A stretch of 64,000 nt of DNA from Micrasema longulum (GCA_022494885.1 JAGVSM010002657.1:50540-114539); one strand, 5' to 3'. Counted from the first letter of the stretch, positions 43,746 through 54,650 are shown. Numbers and translations: made by a program. Notes: generated by a model from the sequence alone, not told the origin.

Positions 43746-43807
43746 GTTGAAATATTTTTTATTTGTTTTTTTTTTTCTTAATATGAATCGCTTTTAGCAC
43801 ATGTTTA

Positions 43808-43855
43808 GCACCTCCATAAAGAGTCTTGTGTAGCTTTGAAACCGGTCGGTAGAAA
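43808..43855 (+). ncRNA. degenerate hammerhead-like motif (Penelope-type), copy D
   Basis: AAGAGTC-loop-GCTTT followed by GAAACCGGTCGG and AGAAAA, AGTTGTTAAAAATAAAG as in copy C. The 5' core reads CTCCATA instead of CTGANGA, so it cannot be active. Confidence 0.35.
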
Positions 43856-44041
43856 AAAAAAGTTGTTAAAAATAAAGCTGTGTTATATTTATTTCATTAT
43901 AATAAATAAACACAAAGTTAGTGCTCAAATATAAATTTTATATAATGAAATAGTTTTACAGTTTCACACTACCATGACAATTATAATGACATCTTTTTTT
44001 TTATGGCGTATTTATAGCATTTTAGTTGGGTTATTCCTGTA

Positions 44042-44580
44042 GCTCAATCACAAATAACTATTGACGTGCTAATAAGCGACGTGATAACAATTTCTCACCG
44101 TGGTTGTTTACCGTATTCGCGATCACAATGCAACATCCGTGAACACCTAATATTAAATGTCAAAATATTTACGTTTCACGACGTATGATCCTTCTGCGCA
44201 ATCACATATTTGAATTTCACCGGTGTAAATATTCCAAAACTGCTATTTTTATATATTCATTTATTATTTATCTAGCTTTTTATTGCATTTAGCCGGCGCG
44301 GCGGTTGGCAAGCCAAATGCCAAGAAAAGCAGTCGCCATCGTAATTGTAATTTAATTTTCACTTTTGCAAATGCAATATATTGCTTTTTTTTACAGTAAT
44401 CGCCGATTTTTCGACAATGAACTGTATTTATTTACGAGGAAAACAAACCGACACGAGCGTTGACTTAGATATTACACACGCGATGACTAAATAACTTAAG
44501 CATGTTCATTATTGTTCATTGTAATAGCTCAAATGCTTAGCATGTTTTTTTAGCATGTCGATAGTTATTTGTGATTGAGC
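44042..44580. mobile_element. TA-flanked inverted-repeat element
   Basis: GCTCAATCACAAATAACTAT at the left and ATAGTTATTTGTGATTGAGC at the right are a perfect 20-base pair, extending imperfectly through GACGTGCTAA/TTAGCATGTC. TA flanks both ends (44040-44041 and 44581-44582). 539 bases, no transposase ORF; one copy seen. TA flanks suggest Tc1/mariner-type transposition. Confidence 0.8.
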
Positions 44581-44920
44581 TACTAGTAAATACATACCCC
44601 CCCAGGAAATTCAGGCTCGGAAAGGTAAATGAACAGTATAACAAAATCCTGGCTACTTTTGCTTGGGTACTTCGAATCTAATTGACAAAAATTGTAAACA
44701 AGTTTTAAAACGATTTGAGTTTGTAGTTTGTATACATACACACAATATAATCACTCATTAAAATAATATTTTTCTTGCGTCACAAAGCCAACGTCTATTC
44801 GTTTTTTCTGAACAGTTTATTTTAATATTATTTCGTCATATAAAACAAGGTCGTTTGTTACTAAAACATAGAGAAGTGTAGCAAAAAGCGGCTTGTGTTT
44901 TGTTTTTTGTTTGCGCCGCC

Positions 44921-44987
44921 ATGTTTTCCAATTGTTCTATTGACAACTCATTACGTATCTTTAGATCGTGTTCAGTATTTTGTACAG
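44921..44987 (+). CDS. candidate first coding exon of a host gene
   Basis: GCCGCCATG is a strong start context, 22 codons follow (MFSNCSIDNSLRIFRSCSVF, Cys, Thr) plus one base, and ACAG|GTGAGT at 44987/44988 is a near-ideal donor. The donor leaves phase 1. A candidate second exon at 45333 begins in the compatible phase. The predicted start is Ser/Arg/Cys-rich with few acids, loosely like a mitochondrial presequence (inference). Upstream 44590-44920 has no clear TATA. No homologue recognised. Confidence 0.35.
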
Positions 44988-45043
44988 GTGAGTTCGACGG
45001 ACCGAATCCTAGACCTTTGTATTATTAATAGTAATTTACCTGT

Positions 45044-45148
45044 GCTGCTATTCTAAACGCTCTCGTGGCTGTAGAAAACCCTTTTATAGCGCGTATTTAC
45101 GTACTAAATACGCTCTATAAAACCTGCGAGAGCGTTCGGAATAGCAGC
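45044..45148. mobile_element. palindromic MITE D in the candidate intron
   Basis: GCTGCTATTCTAAACGCTCTCG mirrors CGAGAGCGTTCGGAATAGCAG. The centre GCGTATTTACGTACTAAATACGC is the family signature. It ends four bases before a MITE E copy. Confidence 0.8.
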
Positions 45149-45151
45149 GCT

Positions 45152-45300
45152 GGGCCCCGATTACAATGGGAAGTTAACTGAGTTCGACTGTCTATAAAGA
45201 AAAACCGATATTTATGTACGAAAATGAGTATATTTGTATAAACATGTAAATTATCTTCGCCGTCAACCTATAATTGAACATGTTGAATAACCACCAATTT
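45152..45300 (+). mobile_element. MITE E, left half
   Basis: GGGCCCCGATTACAATGGGA, GTCTATAAAGAAAAACCG and AAAATGAGTATATTTG, truncated after TTGAACATGTTGAAT, like the 2716-2870 copy. Confidence 0.75.
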
Positions 45301-45332
45301 AGTGCTTCAAATATAAATGTTTTTTGTTTCAG

Positions 45333-45385
45333 GTAACCTCCACTTTTTACACTCTTCCCTTCTTACTGTGTGCTGCTCTCGCAAC
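45333..45385 (+). CDS. candidate second exon of the 44921 gene model
   Basis: A T-rich tract and TTTCAG at 45332 precede 53 bases ended by AAC|GTAAGT at 45385/45386. Joined to the 44921 exon (G|GT) it reads on without a stop: NLHFLHSSLLTVCCSRN, ending in phase 0. No third exon could be fixed; a further AG|GGCTTTAG near 45441 would add ten codons and a stop, and TTTACAG|GTAAGT near 45635 is another donor-like site. Short exons can arise by chance in AT-rich DNA. Confidence 0.3.
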
Positions 45386-46024
45386 GTAAGTAACCTTTTC
45401 TGACAATTTTAAAGTACCAGAAGTATTTATTTACGTTTTTAGGGCTTTAGCCTTCGAGTAATAATACGTCACTGACTAATAGAGGCTCAAATCGGCAGAT
45501 AAAACTAGGCGCTTTGAAAGGTTTTTGGATGGTCCTAGCTCCTAAAAAAATGTATTTACCATCTAGAAAAGAAACTATAGGGCTACACCATTGGTGGATA
45601 TCTATCAGTGGCGAATGGTGATTTTATTTACAGGTAAGTTATAAAAAATATCATATATTTGTACCTACATAGGAGGTACATAATATAATGTAAGTAATAT
45701 ATACTATAAATTGGTATTTTTCTGTGGTTCTGTGTGATACAACAACTCTCATCCATGAAATCAGCTCAAACAATGTAACTTTGTGATATTTTATATTATA
45801 TAGATATATAATCTATTACTTTAATACATAATTCATTAAAAAATAAAATAAAAAATACCACTATGAATTCAGTCGATATTAGGTATTCAATTGAAATGTC
45901 AACTGGCCGCATTTTTCTAGTAATTATTAGTGCTAAAAACGGCCGCGTGGAGCGCTATATGTCCTGCAATATGACGCATGAAAGTTAACGCAAATCTCCC
46001 AAAATACCAAACTAATAAATTTTA

Positions 46025-46570
46025 ATCTGTTTTCAATGCAGCAGCAAGGCTTATTACAGGAATAAAAAAATATTCTCACATCTCATAACATCTTTTGATT
46101 TGCACTGGTTAAAAGCCCAGAGAGAATAAAATACAAGCTTTGCTGGACAGTATTCAAATCCCTTCATGAAATGGCTTCAAGATATCTATCAGACTTTTGT
46201 ATTAGGGAAAATACATGTCAAAGAAAATCTACTCTTAGATCAGCATTTGATTCAGGAAGAGGAAAATTTGTCGAAATCCGGCGCTCCCCAAACACTAGGT
46301 TCGGAGATCGTGCTTTTGCCGTTGCCGGCCCTTCTGCCTGGAACCGATTGCCTTCAAACTTACGAATCATCGACAGTCCCAGTCAGTTCAAATCCCAACT
46401 AAAATCTAACTTCTTTAGATTATCATACCCTCAATTTTAAATCTGAAAATATAATATGTCACTTTAGTTTAGTTAGAATGTAAGTTTAGATACAATTGTA
46501 AAGCGCCCTTGAGGTGATTTTTTTTTACGAAAATGGCGCTATATAAATCAGCCAATTATTATTATTATAC
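46025..46570 (+). mobile_element. L2-like LINE end (RT C-terminus and 3' tail)
   Basis: Decayed start FNAAARLITGIKKYSHI, then KSPERIKYKLCWTVFKSLHE, MASRYLSDFCIRENTCQRKS, and RRSPNTRFGDRAFAVAGPSA, WNRLPSNLRIIDSP, FKSQLKSNFF and stop near 46438. The Ala-Ala-Arg-Leu-Ile and Phe-Gly-Asp-Arg-Ala-Phe-x-Val-Ala-Gly-Pro boxes identify the L2/CR1 side of the LINE tree. The 3' tail has GCGCCCTTGAGGTG, ACGAAAATGGCGCTATATAA and (ATT)n. Confidence 0.85.
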
Positions 46571-46925
46571 TATCGGACCCTTGTATTAGGGAAAATACAT
46601 GTCAAAGAAAATATATTCTTAAATCAGCATTTGATTCAATCAACAATATTTTGAGTTTGTTCAAATTTTTGTAGACAAGGACTGGTACCATTTTATTCAT
46701 TTGTTAAGCGTTCTTGAGGTGATTTATCACAAAAATGGCGCTACATAAATCAGCCAAATATTATTATTATTATTATATTATAGGACCTTTGTATTAGGGA
46801 AAATACATGTCAAAGAAAATGTACTCTTAAATCAGCATTTGATTCAATTGTTAAGCGCCCTTGAGGTGATTTTTCACAAAAACGGCGCTTTAAAAATCAG
46901 TCAAATATTATTACTATTATAAGAA
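46571..46925 (+). mobile_element. tandem internally deleted L2-like derivatives
   Basis: Two further units follow the full end. Each has TTGTATTAGGGAAAATACATG, AAATCAGCATTTGATTCA joined directly to TTGTTAAGCGcccttgagg-type tail and ATTATTATT. The 300-base ORF end between is deleted at the same point in both. The first unit carries a 50-base FB fragment (TTGAGTTTGTTCAAATT, GACAAGGACTGG, 46650-46685). Confidence 0.75.
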
Positions 46926-47054
46926 ACTATTTATCAAAAAAAGCAAAATGATAGTGTGTGAAAAATCATCTCTCTAGTCTCTAGTGCCATAATTCAGGGA
47001 AAAAATACGGGACTACGTTTGTACGAAGAAAAGTAAGACCGCGTTTATGCAGTA

Positions 47055-47235
47055 CAGACGAGGAAACACAAAAAGTAGTCTCATCCTCGGGGGACCACTG
47101 TGGATGTTAAGGAGCCCGCTCTCTACCCGATAGTCCGGATACTTTACGGGTCTGGGTTCGGAAGGGGAGATTTAGCTAAATGTTAACTCTCGCCTTCCGC
47201 GCAGTAGCCAGGCTCTGTATAGGCCTGGGCCTGGA
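47055..47235 (+). mobile_element. RNase H-class non-LTR C-terminal fragment, decayed
   Basis: AGTCTCATCCTCGGGGGACC, TACTTTACGGGTCTGGG, GGAGATTTAGCTAAATGTTA, CTCGCCTTCCGCGC and GTAGCCAGGCTCTGTATAGG match the codons SLILGGPL ... LTLAFHRVARLFIDLGLEG at 21190-21010, with frameshifts. Confidence 0.75.
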
Positions 47236-47729
47236 GGGCCTTTTTAAAATGACTTTTTGAAAATAATATTAGGATTTTTTTTCAAGCTTACCATCAGGAA
47301 TGTTCCTCTAAAGTTTCGCGGTCTGGCCCTGAAAAACCCTGTATAAGTATATTTTTCCATGACTACAAAAATACATTTCAAAATATTATTAACTGAGGCA
47401 TACTCTGTCCCCCTCGTCAGCTCATGATCAGAGCTCCACGATCATTTTTAATTGTCTGTTTATCAATTGATTTGCATCAATTTATTATTGTGCGTTCCTC
47501 ATTCTACTCTACCGGCTAGTGCGTAATAGATGCAGGGTTGTCACGCAAAATACTAAATAAAACGCAAGCACGCGACACTACCACAGGACCACGACTCGGT
47601 TTACAATACTCGAAATGAAATACAATACCCTTTTTTTACTTGGTAGAATAGTGTAGATATTTAGTCAATTTTTATTTCTTAAAAAGTATACATGTTTATC
47701 AATATTTTGTTTTATAATAAATATACTAA
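47236..47729. other. unassigned; SINE-head fragment at 47570-47605
   Basis: CGACACTACCACAGGACCACGACTCG is a decayed reverse family 3 SINE head. The remainder is not recognised. Confidence 0.4.
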
Positions 47730-48620
47730 CCGTCCCAACTCAACACGGGACTTTTAGTCCCATTGAATTGGGACTTAGTGGATGAAGGTGTTATGTGCAG
47801 TCCTTTCATATAAAACCGACTTCTTTCAAGTCGGTCCCTCAATGCTGAGGATCGTGATCACCATGAACACCTCTGATAAGTCTGTTCCACTCCAGTCTGT
47901 CCTCAGCCCGACGAACTGACTTATCAAATTTTAGCCCCGTAGCCACCTTTATTTGGTCAGTCCATCTATATGGGATTCTATCCCGGCTTCTCCTACCTTC
48001 AACTTGGCCAGACAGATTGTCTGGTTCACGTCTAGCAATATGTCCAAAAAAAGACAGTATCCTTTTCAAACACACCACTGATAGACGAGTTGTAAAATGG
48101 AGCTCTTCTAATATCGAGGCATACGTCCTTCTGGCTGTCCAAGTCACACGCAGCAGCCTTCTCCAATACCACAACTCGAATGCATCGATCGTCTTCCTCC
48201 CGTAGGCACGCATTGTCCACGTTTCAGCTCCATATAGAAAAGCGGAGAATACCAGGGCTTCCATCAACCGCTTTTTTGTATTTATTGAAATACCCCGATC
48301 TCGCCAAATCTTCTCCAAACGGTTCATCGCTTCTTAGGCCATTTGAATCCTGCGACCAATCTCAGGTCTGCAACTGCCGTTTTTGGAAAAAAGCGAGCCG
48401 AGATACACAAATTCATCTATCAGTTCAAGGTCTTGCATCTGTCTTGTCCTTAGGAGACTGCCATCTCTGTCTACAATCATTAGCATAGTCTTACTTTTAT
48501 TTATTTTTACACCCAGAGCCTCACTCTCCAACTCTATCCGTCTGAAGGCTTCTGCTAGCTCGGTTTCATCTTTATCAATCAGTGTCGTGTCGTCTGCACA
48601 TGTATAAAACCGACTACACC
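47730..48620 (-). mobile_element. RTE-like element with RT catalytic ADD motif and 3' UTR
   Basis: From 48616 on the minus strand: FYTCADDTTLIDKDETELAE, FRRIELESEALGVKINKSKT, then DEFVYLGSLFSKNGSC (frame ends at 48334), resuming MNRLEKIWRDRGISINTKKR, EALVFSAFLYGAETW, YWRRLLRVTWTARRTYASIL, LSFFGHIARREPDNLSGQVE, RIPYRWTDQIK and WNRLIRGVHGDHDPQH, stop at 47839. CADD stands where (F/Y)ADD is the RT catalytic motif. The 3' UTR forms a GTCCCAACTCAA...TTGAATTGGGAC hairpin. One stop separates two long frames, so the copy is defective but relatively young. Confidence 0.9.
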
Positions 48621-48677
48621 ATCAAAAAGTAGCAGAAAACCAAGTTTGAGAGCAAATGAAGGTGTTATATTATCAAA

Positions 48678-49339
48678 AATAGTGAAATATCACTTTTTTT
48701 ATTTTAATTTTAAAAGTAATAAAGGTCTATGAAATCCTGCTCAGTAAAAAATATTTTTTTTCTACTTATTAGTAGCATAAAAAATTATTTGAAATTCGTA
48801 CTTTTGAATTCCCACAAAAACGGCCATTCCATTGGCCACGCTCCTAATACGTCACGATTCATGTTTATTTGTTCCAGGGCCCCGATTACAATGGGAAGTT
48901 AACATTTATCTTCAATTTTATCTACAAAGTAAATTCTGTATGAAAACCAGAACATGCATACATTTTTTTCTTCCAAACATGTTCAATTATAGGTTACCAA
49001 CGAAGATATTTTAAATGTTCACCCTAATATACTCATTTTCGTACACAAATATCGGTTTGTCTTTATAGACAGTCGAACATAATTCCTTTAACTTCCCATT
49101 GTAATCGGGGCCATGACCATTCAAATTTGTTTAGAACATTGACACGAATCTTGACGTCACAACTATCAAGGCCAAACATGTCGCGTTTTTCTAGTGACGC
49201 ATTAAAAAAATATTTCTTAAATTTATGTATTTAAACATTTCTTAACAATATCCACATTGATTTCGAAAATACAAATAATTATTCTAAATCCAATTCATAT
49301 ATTTTTATCGGTATTCGTAGTATGTCATATTTCCCTATT
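48678..49339 (+). mobile_element. element F, copy 2 (interrupted by MITE E)
   Basis: Ends ATAGTGAAATAT and CATATTTCCCTATT. Without the nested MITE it is about 427 bases and matches 42409-42815 in opposite orientation. Confidence 0.75.
48877..49112. mobile_element. MITE E, complete, nested in element F
   Basis: GGCCCCGATTACAATGGGAA at the left mirrors TTCCCATTGTAATCGGGGCC at the right, with TATACTCATTTTCGTAC and TCTTTATAGACAGTCG inside. The empty site in the other F copy (TTTGTTCCATGCTATTG) shows insertion next to CCA. CCA appears at both junctions and may be the target duplication. No ORF. Confidence 0.85.
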
Positions 49340-49408
49340 GTACTGGTGTTTAAAACTTCAACTCCAGATATCTCTGCTTTTTGTATCATAACACCTCTAT
49401 CCGCTTAT

Positions 49409-49836
49409 GTCGAAATTGAGGAAGTTAAGTGTTTTTATATTTTTTATTTGTTTATTTGTTAATAAACTGAACCAAAAATAATTTTTTAAAATTTTGATGT
49501 ATCATATTATCGAAGCTATGATTTTTTAAAAGTTTTGTACGTTTATTTTTGAAATCACCCCGCGTGTGATGTCACAATTCCTTTCCGCTTCTTCTCGGTC
49601 AGTTTTGCCGATTGGTACGTGAACAGTAAGTAAACCGGAAATCTTTCGCAACTCTCTTATCATTTGTTGATTCATACGATCTAGTGACGTCGTTCAAAGT
49701 AGTACGTTTTTATTGAAAAAAAAAAAAACATTATTTTCGTATATTTTCAAGAAATTTAATGCTCTATTTTTCACCGCGCGCAAGAAAACATTTTTTGCAT
49801 CCAATTTCCCGTAGGGCTGAAATTCCTCATTGTTAT
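49409..49836 (-). mobile_element. element G, copy 2 (uninterrupted)
   Basis: Ends AATTGAGGAAGTTAAG and AAATTCCTCATTGTT are inverted. It shares the interior described for 8937-9589 but lacks MITE B, giving its empty site. Confidence 0.75.
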
Positions 49837-50027
49837 AACTTTACATTGTACGCGCAGTGCGTGTTCTTGTAACTACGCGTTGTACTTTTTAGACTTGATT
49901 AATTGTTTCCAACGTTTGTTGGCCTTCGGGCCTATTATGGTCGTCTCATTGCGATGTTTCTTGTGTACTTACACGGAACTAATTGACCGTGGCTTATTGA
50001 TCGGGCAGGTAGGTATAATAGTGCCTG
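49837..50027. other. unassigned spacer
   Basis: No recognised feature. Confidence 0.4.
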
Positions 50028-50147
50028 GGGTGGTATTCTGAACGCAAAAGCGCGCGTAGACAACGCATTTTTAACGCGTATTTACGTACTAAATACACAC
50101 TAACAGAGCGATCTCTCTGCGCGCAGTTCCGCACAGAGTACTAGCCC
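50028..50147. mobile_element. palindromic MITE D
   Basis: CTGGGGTGGTATTCTGAACG at the left, decayed GAGTACTAGCCCCTG at the right, TTTTTAACGCGTATTTACGT centre; almost identical to the left half of 34272-34390. Confidence 0.8.
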
Positions 50148-50302
50148 CTGTATCTATACTGTTTTTTGATTTTTTGCGTTGGTTTTTTTGATTCATCCGT
50201 CGTGAAATTACATACATTTATCTGTACCTTAGAGGATAAAACACAGGAGTCCAGTTTTTGCCATTTTGAAGTTAAAAATGCAGAAATTACCGCAACAAAC
50301 TA

Positions 50303-51632
50303 CAGTAAACCCCCCTATAATGTACACTCATATAAGGTTGTTTCTTATAACGTTTGCGGCAGTTTTTTCCTATAACGGTGGTCCCCCGTATAACGTAGTA
50401 GGTCCGTGTAGACACGTTCAGCGGAACTATCATTGATGACTCATTGTCACATCACTGCTTTGTCCTAGGGATATTCACATGATACAGTAAGTAAATATGT
50501 TCTACTTGGAATAAATTATGATCAAGTGCCCACTTATTTAAAATATTAAAACTGAACATTTTAAAATGTGTTCTATAATTTATTAACCTTTCCCTTACTG
50601 TCCTAAAAACACCCGCGCGTTGCGTTGCTGTGTAGTCACTACACATAAAAAAATAAGAGATTTAAAAAGGGAAAAATAGAATATTTATAAGGAATGGCTT
50701 TAATTAACCGTAATTTAATTCAAAGATCATAATATTTCAAATCTAACTGCTGAAAACATGCAAAAAACCATTATGTATCACTAATGACTCGGGCGAAACG
50801 TGCACCCGCGCCAACTTCCCGAGAACTACTAAGTAGCTAGTACAGGACTACGTGACTGGACATGTATTGGACGTGTAACGCCAGGTGTTTTTGGTATACT
50901 GTGAGTATACTTTGGATGATATTTGTAATTTATCCCCGATTTCCGATAAAATGCTTTTTTGTGCCTCATAAGTTCTTATTATTTAATAACAAATTATTTT
51001 AGTCGATACTTAATAGTGTAATGGAGAAATACTGAATATCTGAACCCAAAATTTATTATGTTTGTAAAGATATTATAGTTATTAGACGCAATGTTTACTA
51101 GCTACACATCACCCGGGAGGGAGGGTTAACAGTGTGTGCTATTGTTTGACAAATATTTTGTCCTCATCACTTTATTTGACGAGCGAGTTATTATTATTAT
51201 TAGTGCTAACTAGTACCAACTAGGTATTAACTTCTTAAAGTGGTCGTAAACAGTTATATAAAATAATGCTTATTTTTTGTGAAGAAAAAATCAACTGCTT
51301 TATTATCTTAGTGCTGCACCATGTCAGTTTTGGGGTGTGGTCAACCTTACTCACTTTCAATAACGTAAGGTAAACACGCATTTTTTATTTTACATATAAC
51401 ATTACACTGAGGCATCCGGACCCGGTCCAACGTTCGCGCGGTAGATGTCATACGCATTATCTCTCGATGTAGATAATACTTATTCACAAAAAAAAAAAAA
51501 AACAGTCACGTTGAACTACCCTGCCCGCAAGTTCCGGGAAGATTTCGCCATCCCGCGAGAGCCAATTCCCCCCCCTATAACGTTCCCCCCGAAAACGCGG
51601 TACCTATCTCAACGTTATAGGGGGGTTTATTG
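50303..51632. mobile_element. pogo/Tigger-like DNA transposon, non-coding
   Basis: CAGTAAACCCCCCTATAA at the left and, read inward on the minus strand, CAATAAACCCCCCTATAACG at the right are terminal inverted repeats. TA flanks both (50301-50302, 51633-51634). Subterminal CGTATAACG/CAACGTTATAG words repeat near both ends. 1330 bases with no transposase-like frame; the size suggests an internally deleted or heavily decayed copy. Such CAGTRAACC ends are typical of pogo/Tigger relatives. Confidence 0.75.
50585..50660. repeat. possible piggyBac-like end inside the pogo-like element
   Basis: TTAA then CCTTTCCCTTACTGTCC closely resembles the TTAA-CCTTTCCCTCACTAGC end at 36184. No matching second end was found. 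Confidence 0.3.
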
Positions 51633-51639
51633 TACTTTA

Positions 51640-51960
51640 AACGTGAATTATAAACACTAAAATCCACGTTCGTCATATAAATGCTTTTCGAGGTCCACTT
51701 TTTTTTAATGCCACAAACATCAGTAGTCTCAGATGCGATACGCTAATATGTACTATTAGTATCAAAATGATCATCAATTTACATTGAAATTTCTTTATAT
51801 ATTGTAATTATCACATTTGATTAAAAAGTTATGATGTTTTGGAAACTGCACAATCACAAAATCTTGTTTCTTAAACATTTCATTCAATGTGACTCCCATG
51901 GTTTATCCTCTAAATATATTTTAATTACTTCCAAATGTTTGTAAACAAGGCAGTACCAAT
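51640..51960. other. unassigned spacer
   Basis: AT-rich, no recognised feature. Confidence 0.4.
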
Positions 51961-51964
51961 GTAA

Positions 51965-52355
51965 CGCCCTATGTACCATTATGTGCGGAAAGAAAATGGA
52001 CATATCGTCGTCTATCTTTCAAAAAGGCGTATCTCGAATTTGTTAATTTTTTAGGCGACTTTTTAAGAATTTGCTTGGAAACTTTTCGCCTTTAAAAATA
52101 ATAAAATAGTAATCTTTCTTTATTTTGATGGGTTTTTAAACAGTATGGTGCCCATTTATTCCATAAATATAACTTAATTTTTATTCAATATTCAAAACTC
52201 AATTTCGCCAAACAACGAGATAGCCTTTTTGAAAGACGGACGACGATATATGACTGAAGTTTTATCTCAATATCAATGCAAGATTTTGGGATTTTTGAAA
52301 AAAAATAATTTGTGCATTAGCATTCCCTTTCCGCACTGAATGGTGCATAGGACAC
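51965..52355. repeat. region bounded by inverted SINE-1 tails
   Basis: CCTATGTACCATTATGTGCGG at the left mirrors CCGCACTGAATGGTGCATAGG at the right; these are SINE family 1 3' parts. GTCTATCTTTCAAAAAGGC and GCCTTTTTGAAAGACGG are a further inverted pair inside, so the whole may be a separate inverted-repeat element. Confidence 0.5.
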
Positions 52356-52734
52356 AGACTAGGCACACCGATCGCAGCGTGTCTTGATAATTTATTAGAA
52401 ACACGAAGGCAAGATGATCAGACTTACATTTTTTTTAGACTTATCTTCGGGTGCCGCCAATCTTGGGTAAAATTGACGTAAAGTTAAATATACACTAAGA
52501 TACTTTTTACAAATAAATACTTGATCTGTAAATAAATACCTCAACACAAATTTCAGCTAGTGACGTATTTATTATTGAAATTAAAGAATAATGTTTTTTA
52601 TTATCACAAATCGGAAAATAGTGACTGGTTTAATCGCTTCCGCGACATGAATGCGTTGAAACCGGTAACTGCTTATTGCTTATTTGCTGATATAAGTATC
52701 ACTCGTCATTGGTTGCTCTGTGTCCAAGCGGATG

Positions 52735-52920
52735 AAGAATACAGTTCTGTGTAATAGAACCAGAACCCCGGACTAATTTTCTACTCGATGGCTGCCCTCA
52801 AGTAAAAATATAAAAAAAACGATATTGAGTAGAGAAAGTCCGCCCCGTGAGTATTGGTTGGCGTGTTCTCCTATCATGCTTTAGGTTTTGGGTTCGATTC
52901 TTGGGAGGGTCAGCCAAAAT
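52735..52920 (+). mobile_element. tRNA-derived SINE, family 2
   Basis: ACAGTTCTGTGTAATAGAACC, AGAACCCCGGAC and TTGAGTAGAGAAAGTCCG as at 27130, then a decayed tRNA-like head with GGGTTCGATTC B-box. Confidence 0.65.
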
Positions 52921-53387
52921 ATTTTTTAAATGGTTGGTTTTTTAATATTTTTTAAAACTGCAATATTTATAGTGACCGATATTTGCCGAATTCTGGTCTT
53001 TCGTCGTGAAAGTCGGGTAACTATTAACCGGCGCCTGTGATAGTTATAGAAACATTGCTGTTCGCGCGTATGACGCGTATAATCGTCTCTTTCGCTCCTG
53101 AGTATACCTGTATTATCAAGAGTGAGACTTAAAGAGCGTGTCAGACAATTATTAGGATTACTCTTTAACTACGTACTCCGCAAAATGCGACACATTGATA
53201 AACTTTCTATTGTATTGGTGATCGCAGATTTTTGATAAAATGCTGTTTCTGTTCCCAATAAGCATAAATTATTCCATAACAAAATATTTAAACCCATTCG
53301 TAAATGTATTACGGAGAAATACCGAAAATTTTAACCCATAATTTATTAAATTTATGAAGATATTCAAGTTAGATGCAACGTGTACTA
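52921..53387. other. unassigned spacer
   Basis: No feature recognised. Confidence 0.4.
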
Positions 53388-53941
53388 TAGTCCTTTAAAT
53401 ATAGCTTGATTAGAATGGCAGCAAAAGTGAGGACATAACTTTGTAGTACCATCTAAGGAGTGATTTATATTGACACACGAAAAATCATTCGTATCTGGCA
53501 TGTATGTTGATTTATTTTTTTAATACAATGCTTGACACATAAATAAACATAATTATATAAAATCGACTTTAAAACTAAATAAAAATTAAATTAAACCTAA
53601 TTATTAACGACGTTCTTACAAGGTAACGTCATTTTGCAAAACTGTTATATATGAGAAAAATTGATCAACGTAAATCGATCGAATGAAAAATAATTCATTT
53701 GTTGTTATTCATGAAAAAGAGTAAATAATGTCTTATTTTTAGTAAATAATTGTCTCAAACACACTATAATAAGCTTGTTTTTGCGTTTTTATATCAATTT
53801 TCGAAAACAGAGTCTCATGTTTGCATGAAAAAACTGATAAAATCGATTTGATCGGTACATGATTAGTGATCAATAATTTCCCATCACTAGTGACATTAGT
53901 CTGACAGCTGTCATTTTAATCAAGCTATATTTTAAGGACTA
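53388..53941. mobile_element. TA-flanked inverted-repeat element
   Basis: TAGTCCTTTAAATATAGCTT and, inward from the right, TAGTCCTTAAAATATAGCTT extend through GATTARAATGRCAGC as 36-base inverted repeats. TA precedes and follows. 554 bases without transposase ORF. Confidence 0.75.
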
Positions 53942-53944
53942 TAG

Positions 53945-54650
53945 CTACGGGGAAGGGAGAATTAAATCGGTTTTCGGGTATGTGAAGGAAGTTCTTTCGC
54001 TGCCCTTGCAGTGCGTTTCTAATGCAGTGCCCTATGCACAATCAGGTGCTGATTAGGGTTCGATGATTGTTTGTTTTTTTTAAAGGTTTTTTTTTCCTAT
54101 TTCACTCTGTTCCAGTTTCACCGAATAGACTTTAATAAAATGGCGCCTTCCGAATTCCCCTACATTCAAAATATAAAATAGATATCATTATTATTCACAT
54201 CAGATCTGTATTTTAAAAATCGTCCCCCAATTTGAATTCCCCCCCAACGCAGATAAGAACGCCAGATTGTTTTGTCTTTGGATAACGTCACACCAAAGAG
54301 AAAATTTATTCGCGTATCCGCCGTAAACTTTTCCCCTATAACTTATCATCTTTGTGAGAAATCGAACCCGCTCTTTTAAGTAAGTGGTTGCTTTTATAGG
54401 TTAAGATTTACGCGGCAAAGTTCGCGACTCGGTGCAAGTGTACCTAAGAATGCTGTGCGCATTCTTTTGCGCATAGCAGCTCGGCGCGTGTCGTCTGCGT
54501 CGGCGTTGATGGATAAGGAGAGGAGAATTTAAGTTCCTACTTCTAAAATATAAATTTATTTACGTTTATAAATTTTCAATTGGCCAGCAAACGTAAATAA
54601 AGTGTTGTTCAAATAATAATACTATTGTAATAAGAAAAACACTCTTTACT
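53945..54650. other. unassigned; GC-richer patch 54400-54520
   Basis: 54420-54515 has higher G+C (GCGCATTCTTTTGCGCATAGC is a stem), with no supported gene. 54025-54052 resembles the SINE-1 tail AGTGCCCTATGCAC. Confidence 0.35.

Noticed and set aside
43354..43750. Three overlapping ORFs of 67-96 codons
   Set aside because: They are frames of the FB repeat and its inverted arm; homologous FB copies do not keep them open.
45333..45385. Signal peptide reading VTSTFYTLPFLLCAALA of this exon
   Set aside because: Attractive hydrophobic frame, but it is not the phase delivered by the only plausible upstream exon and has no start codon of its own.
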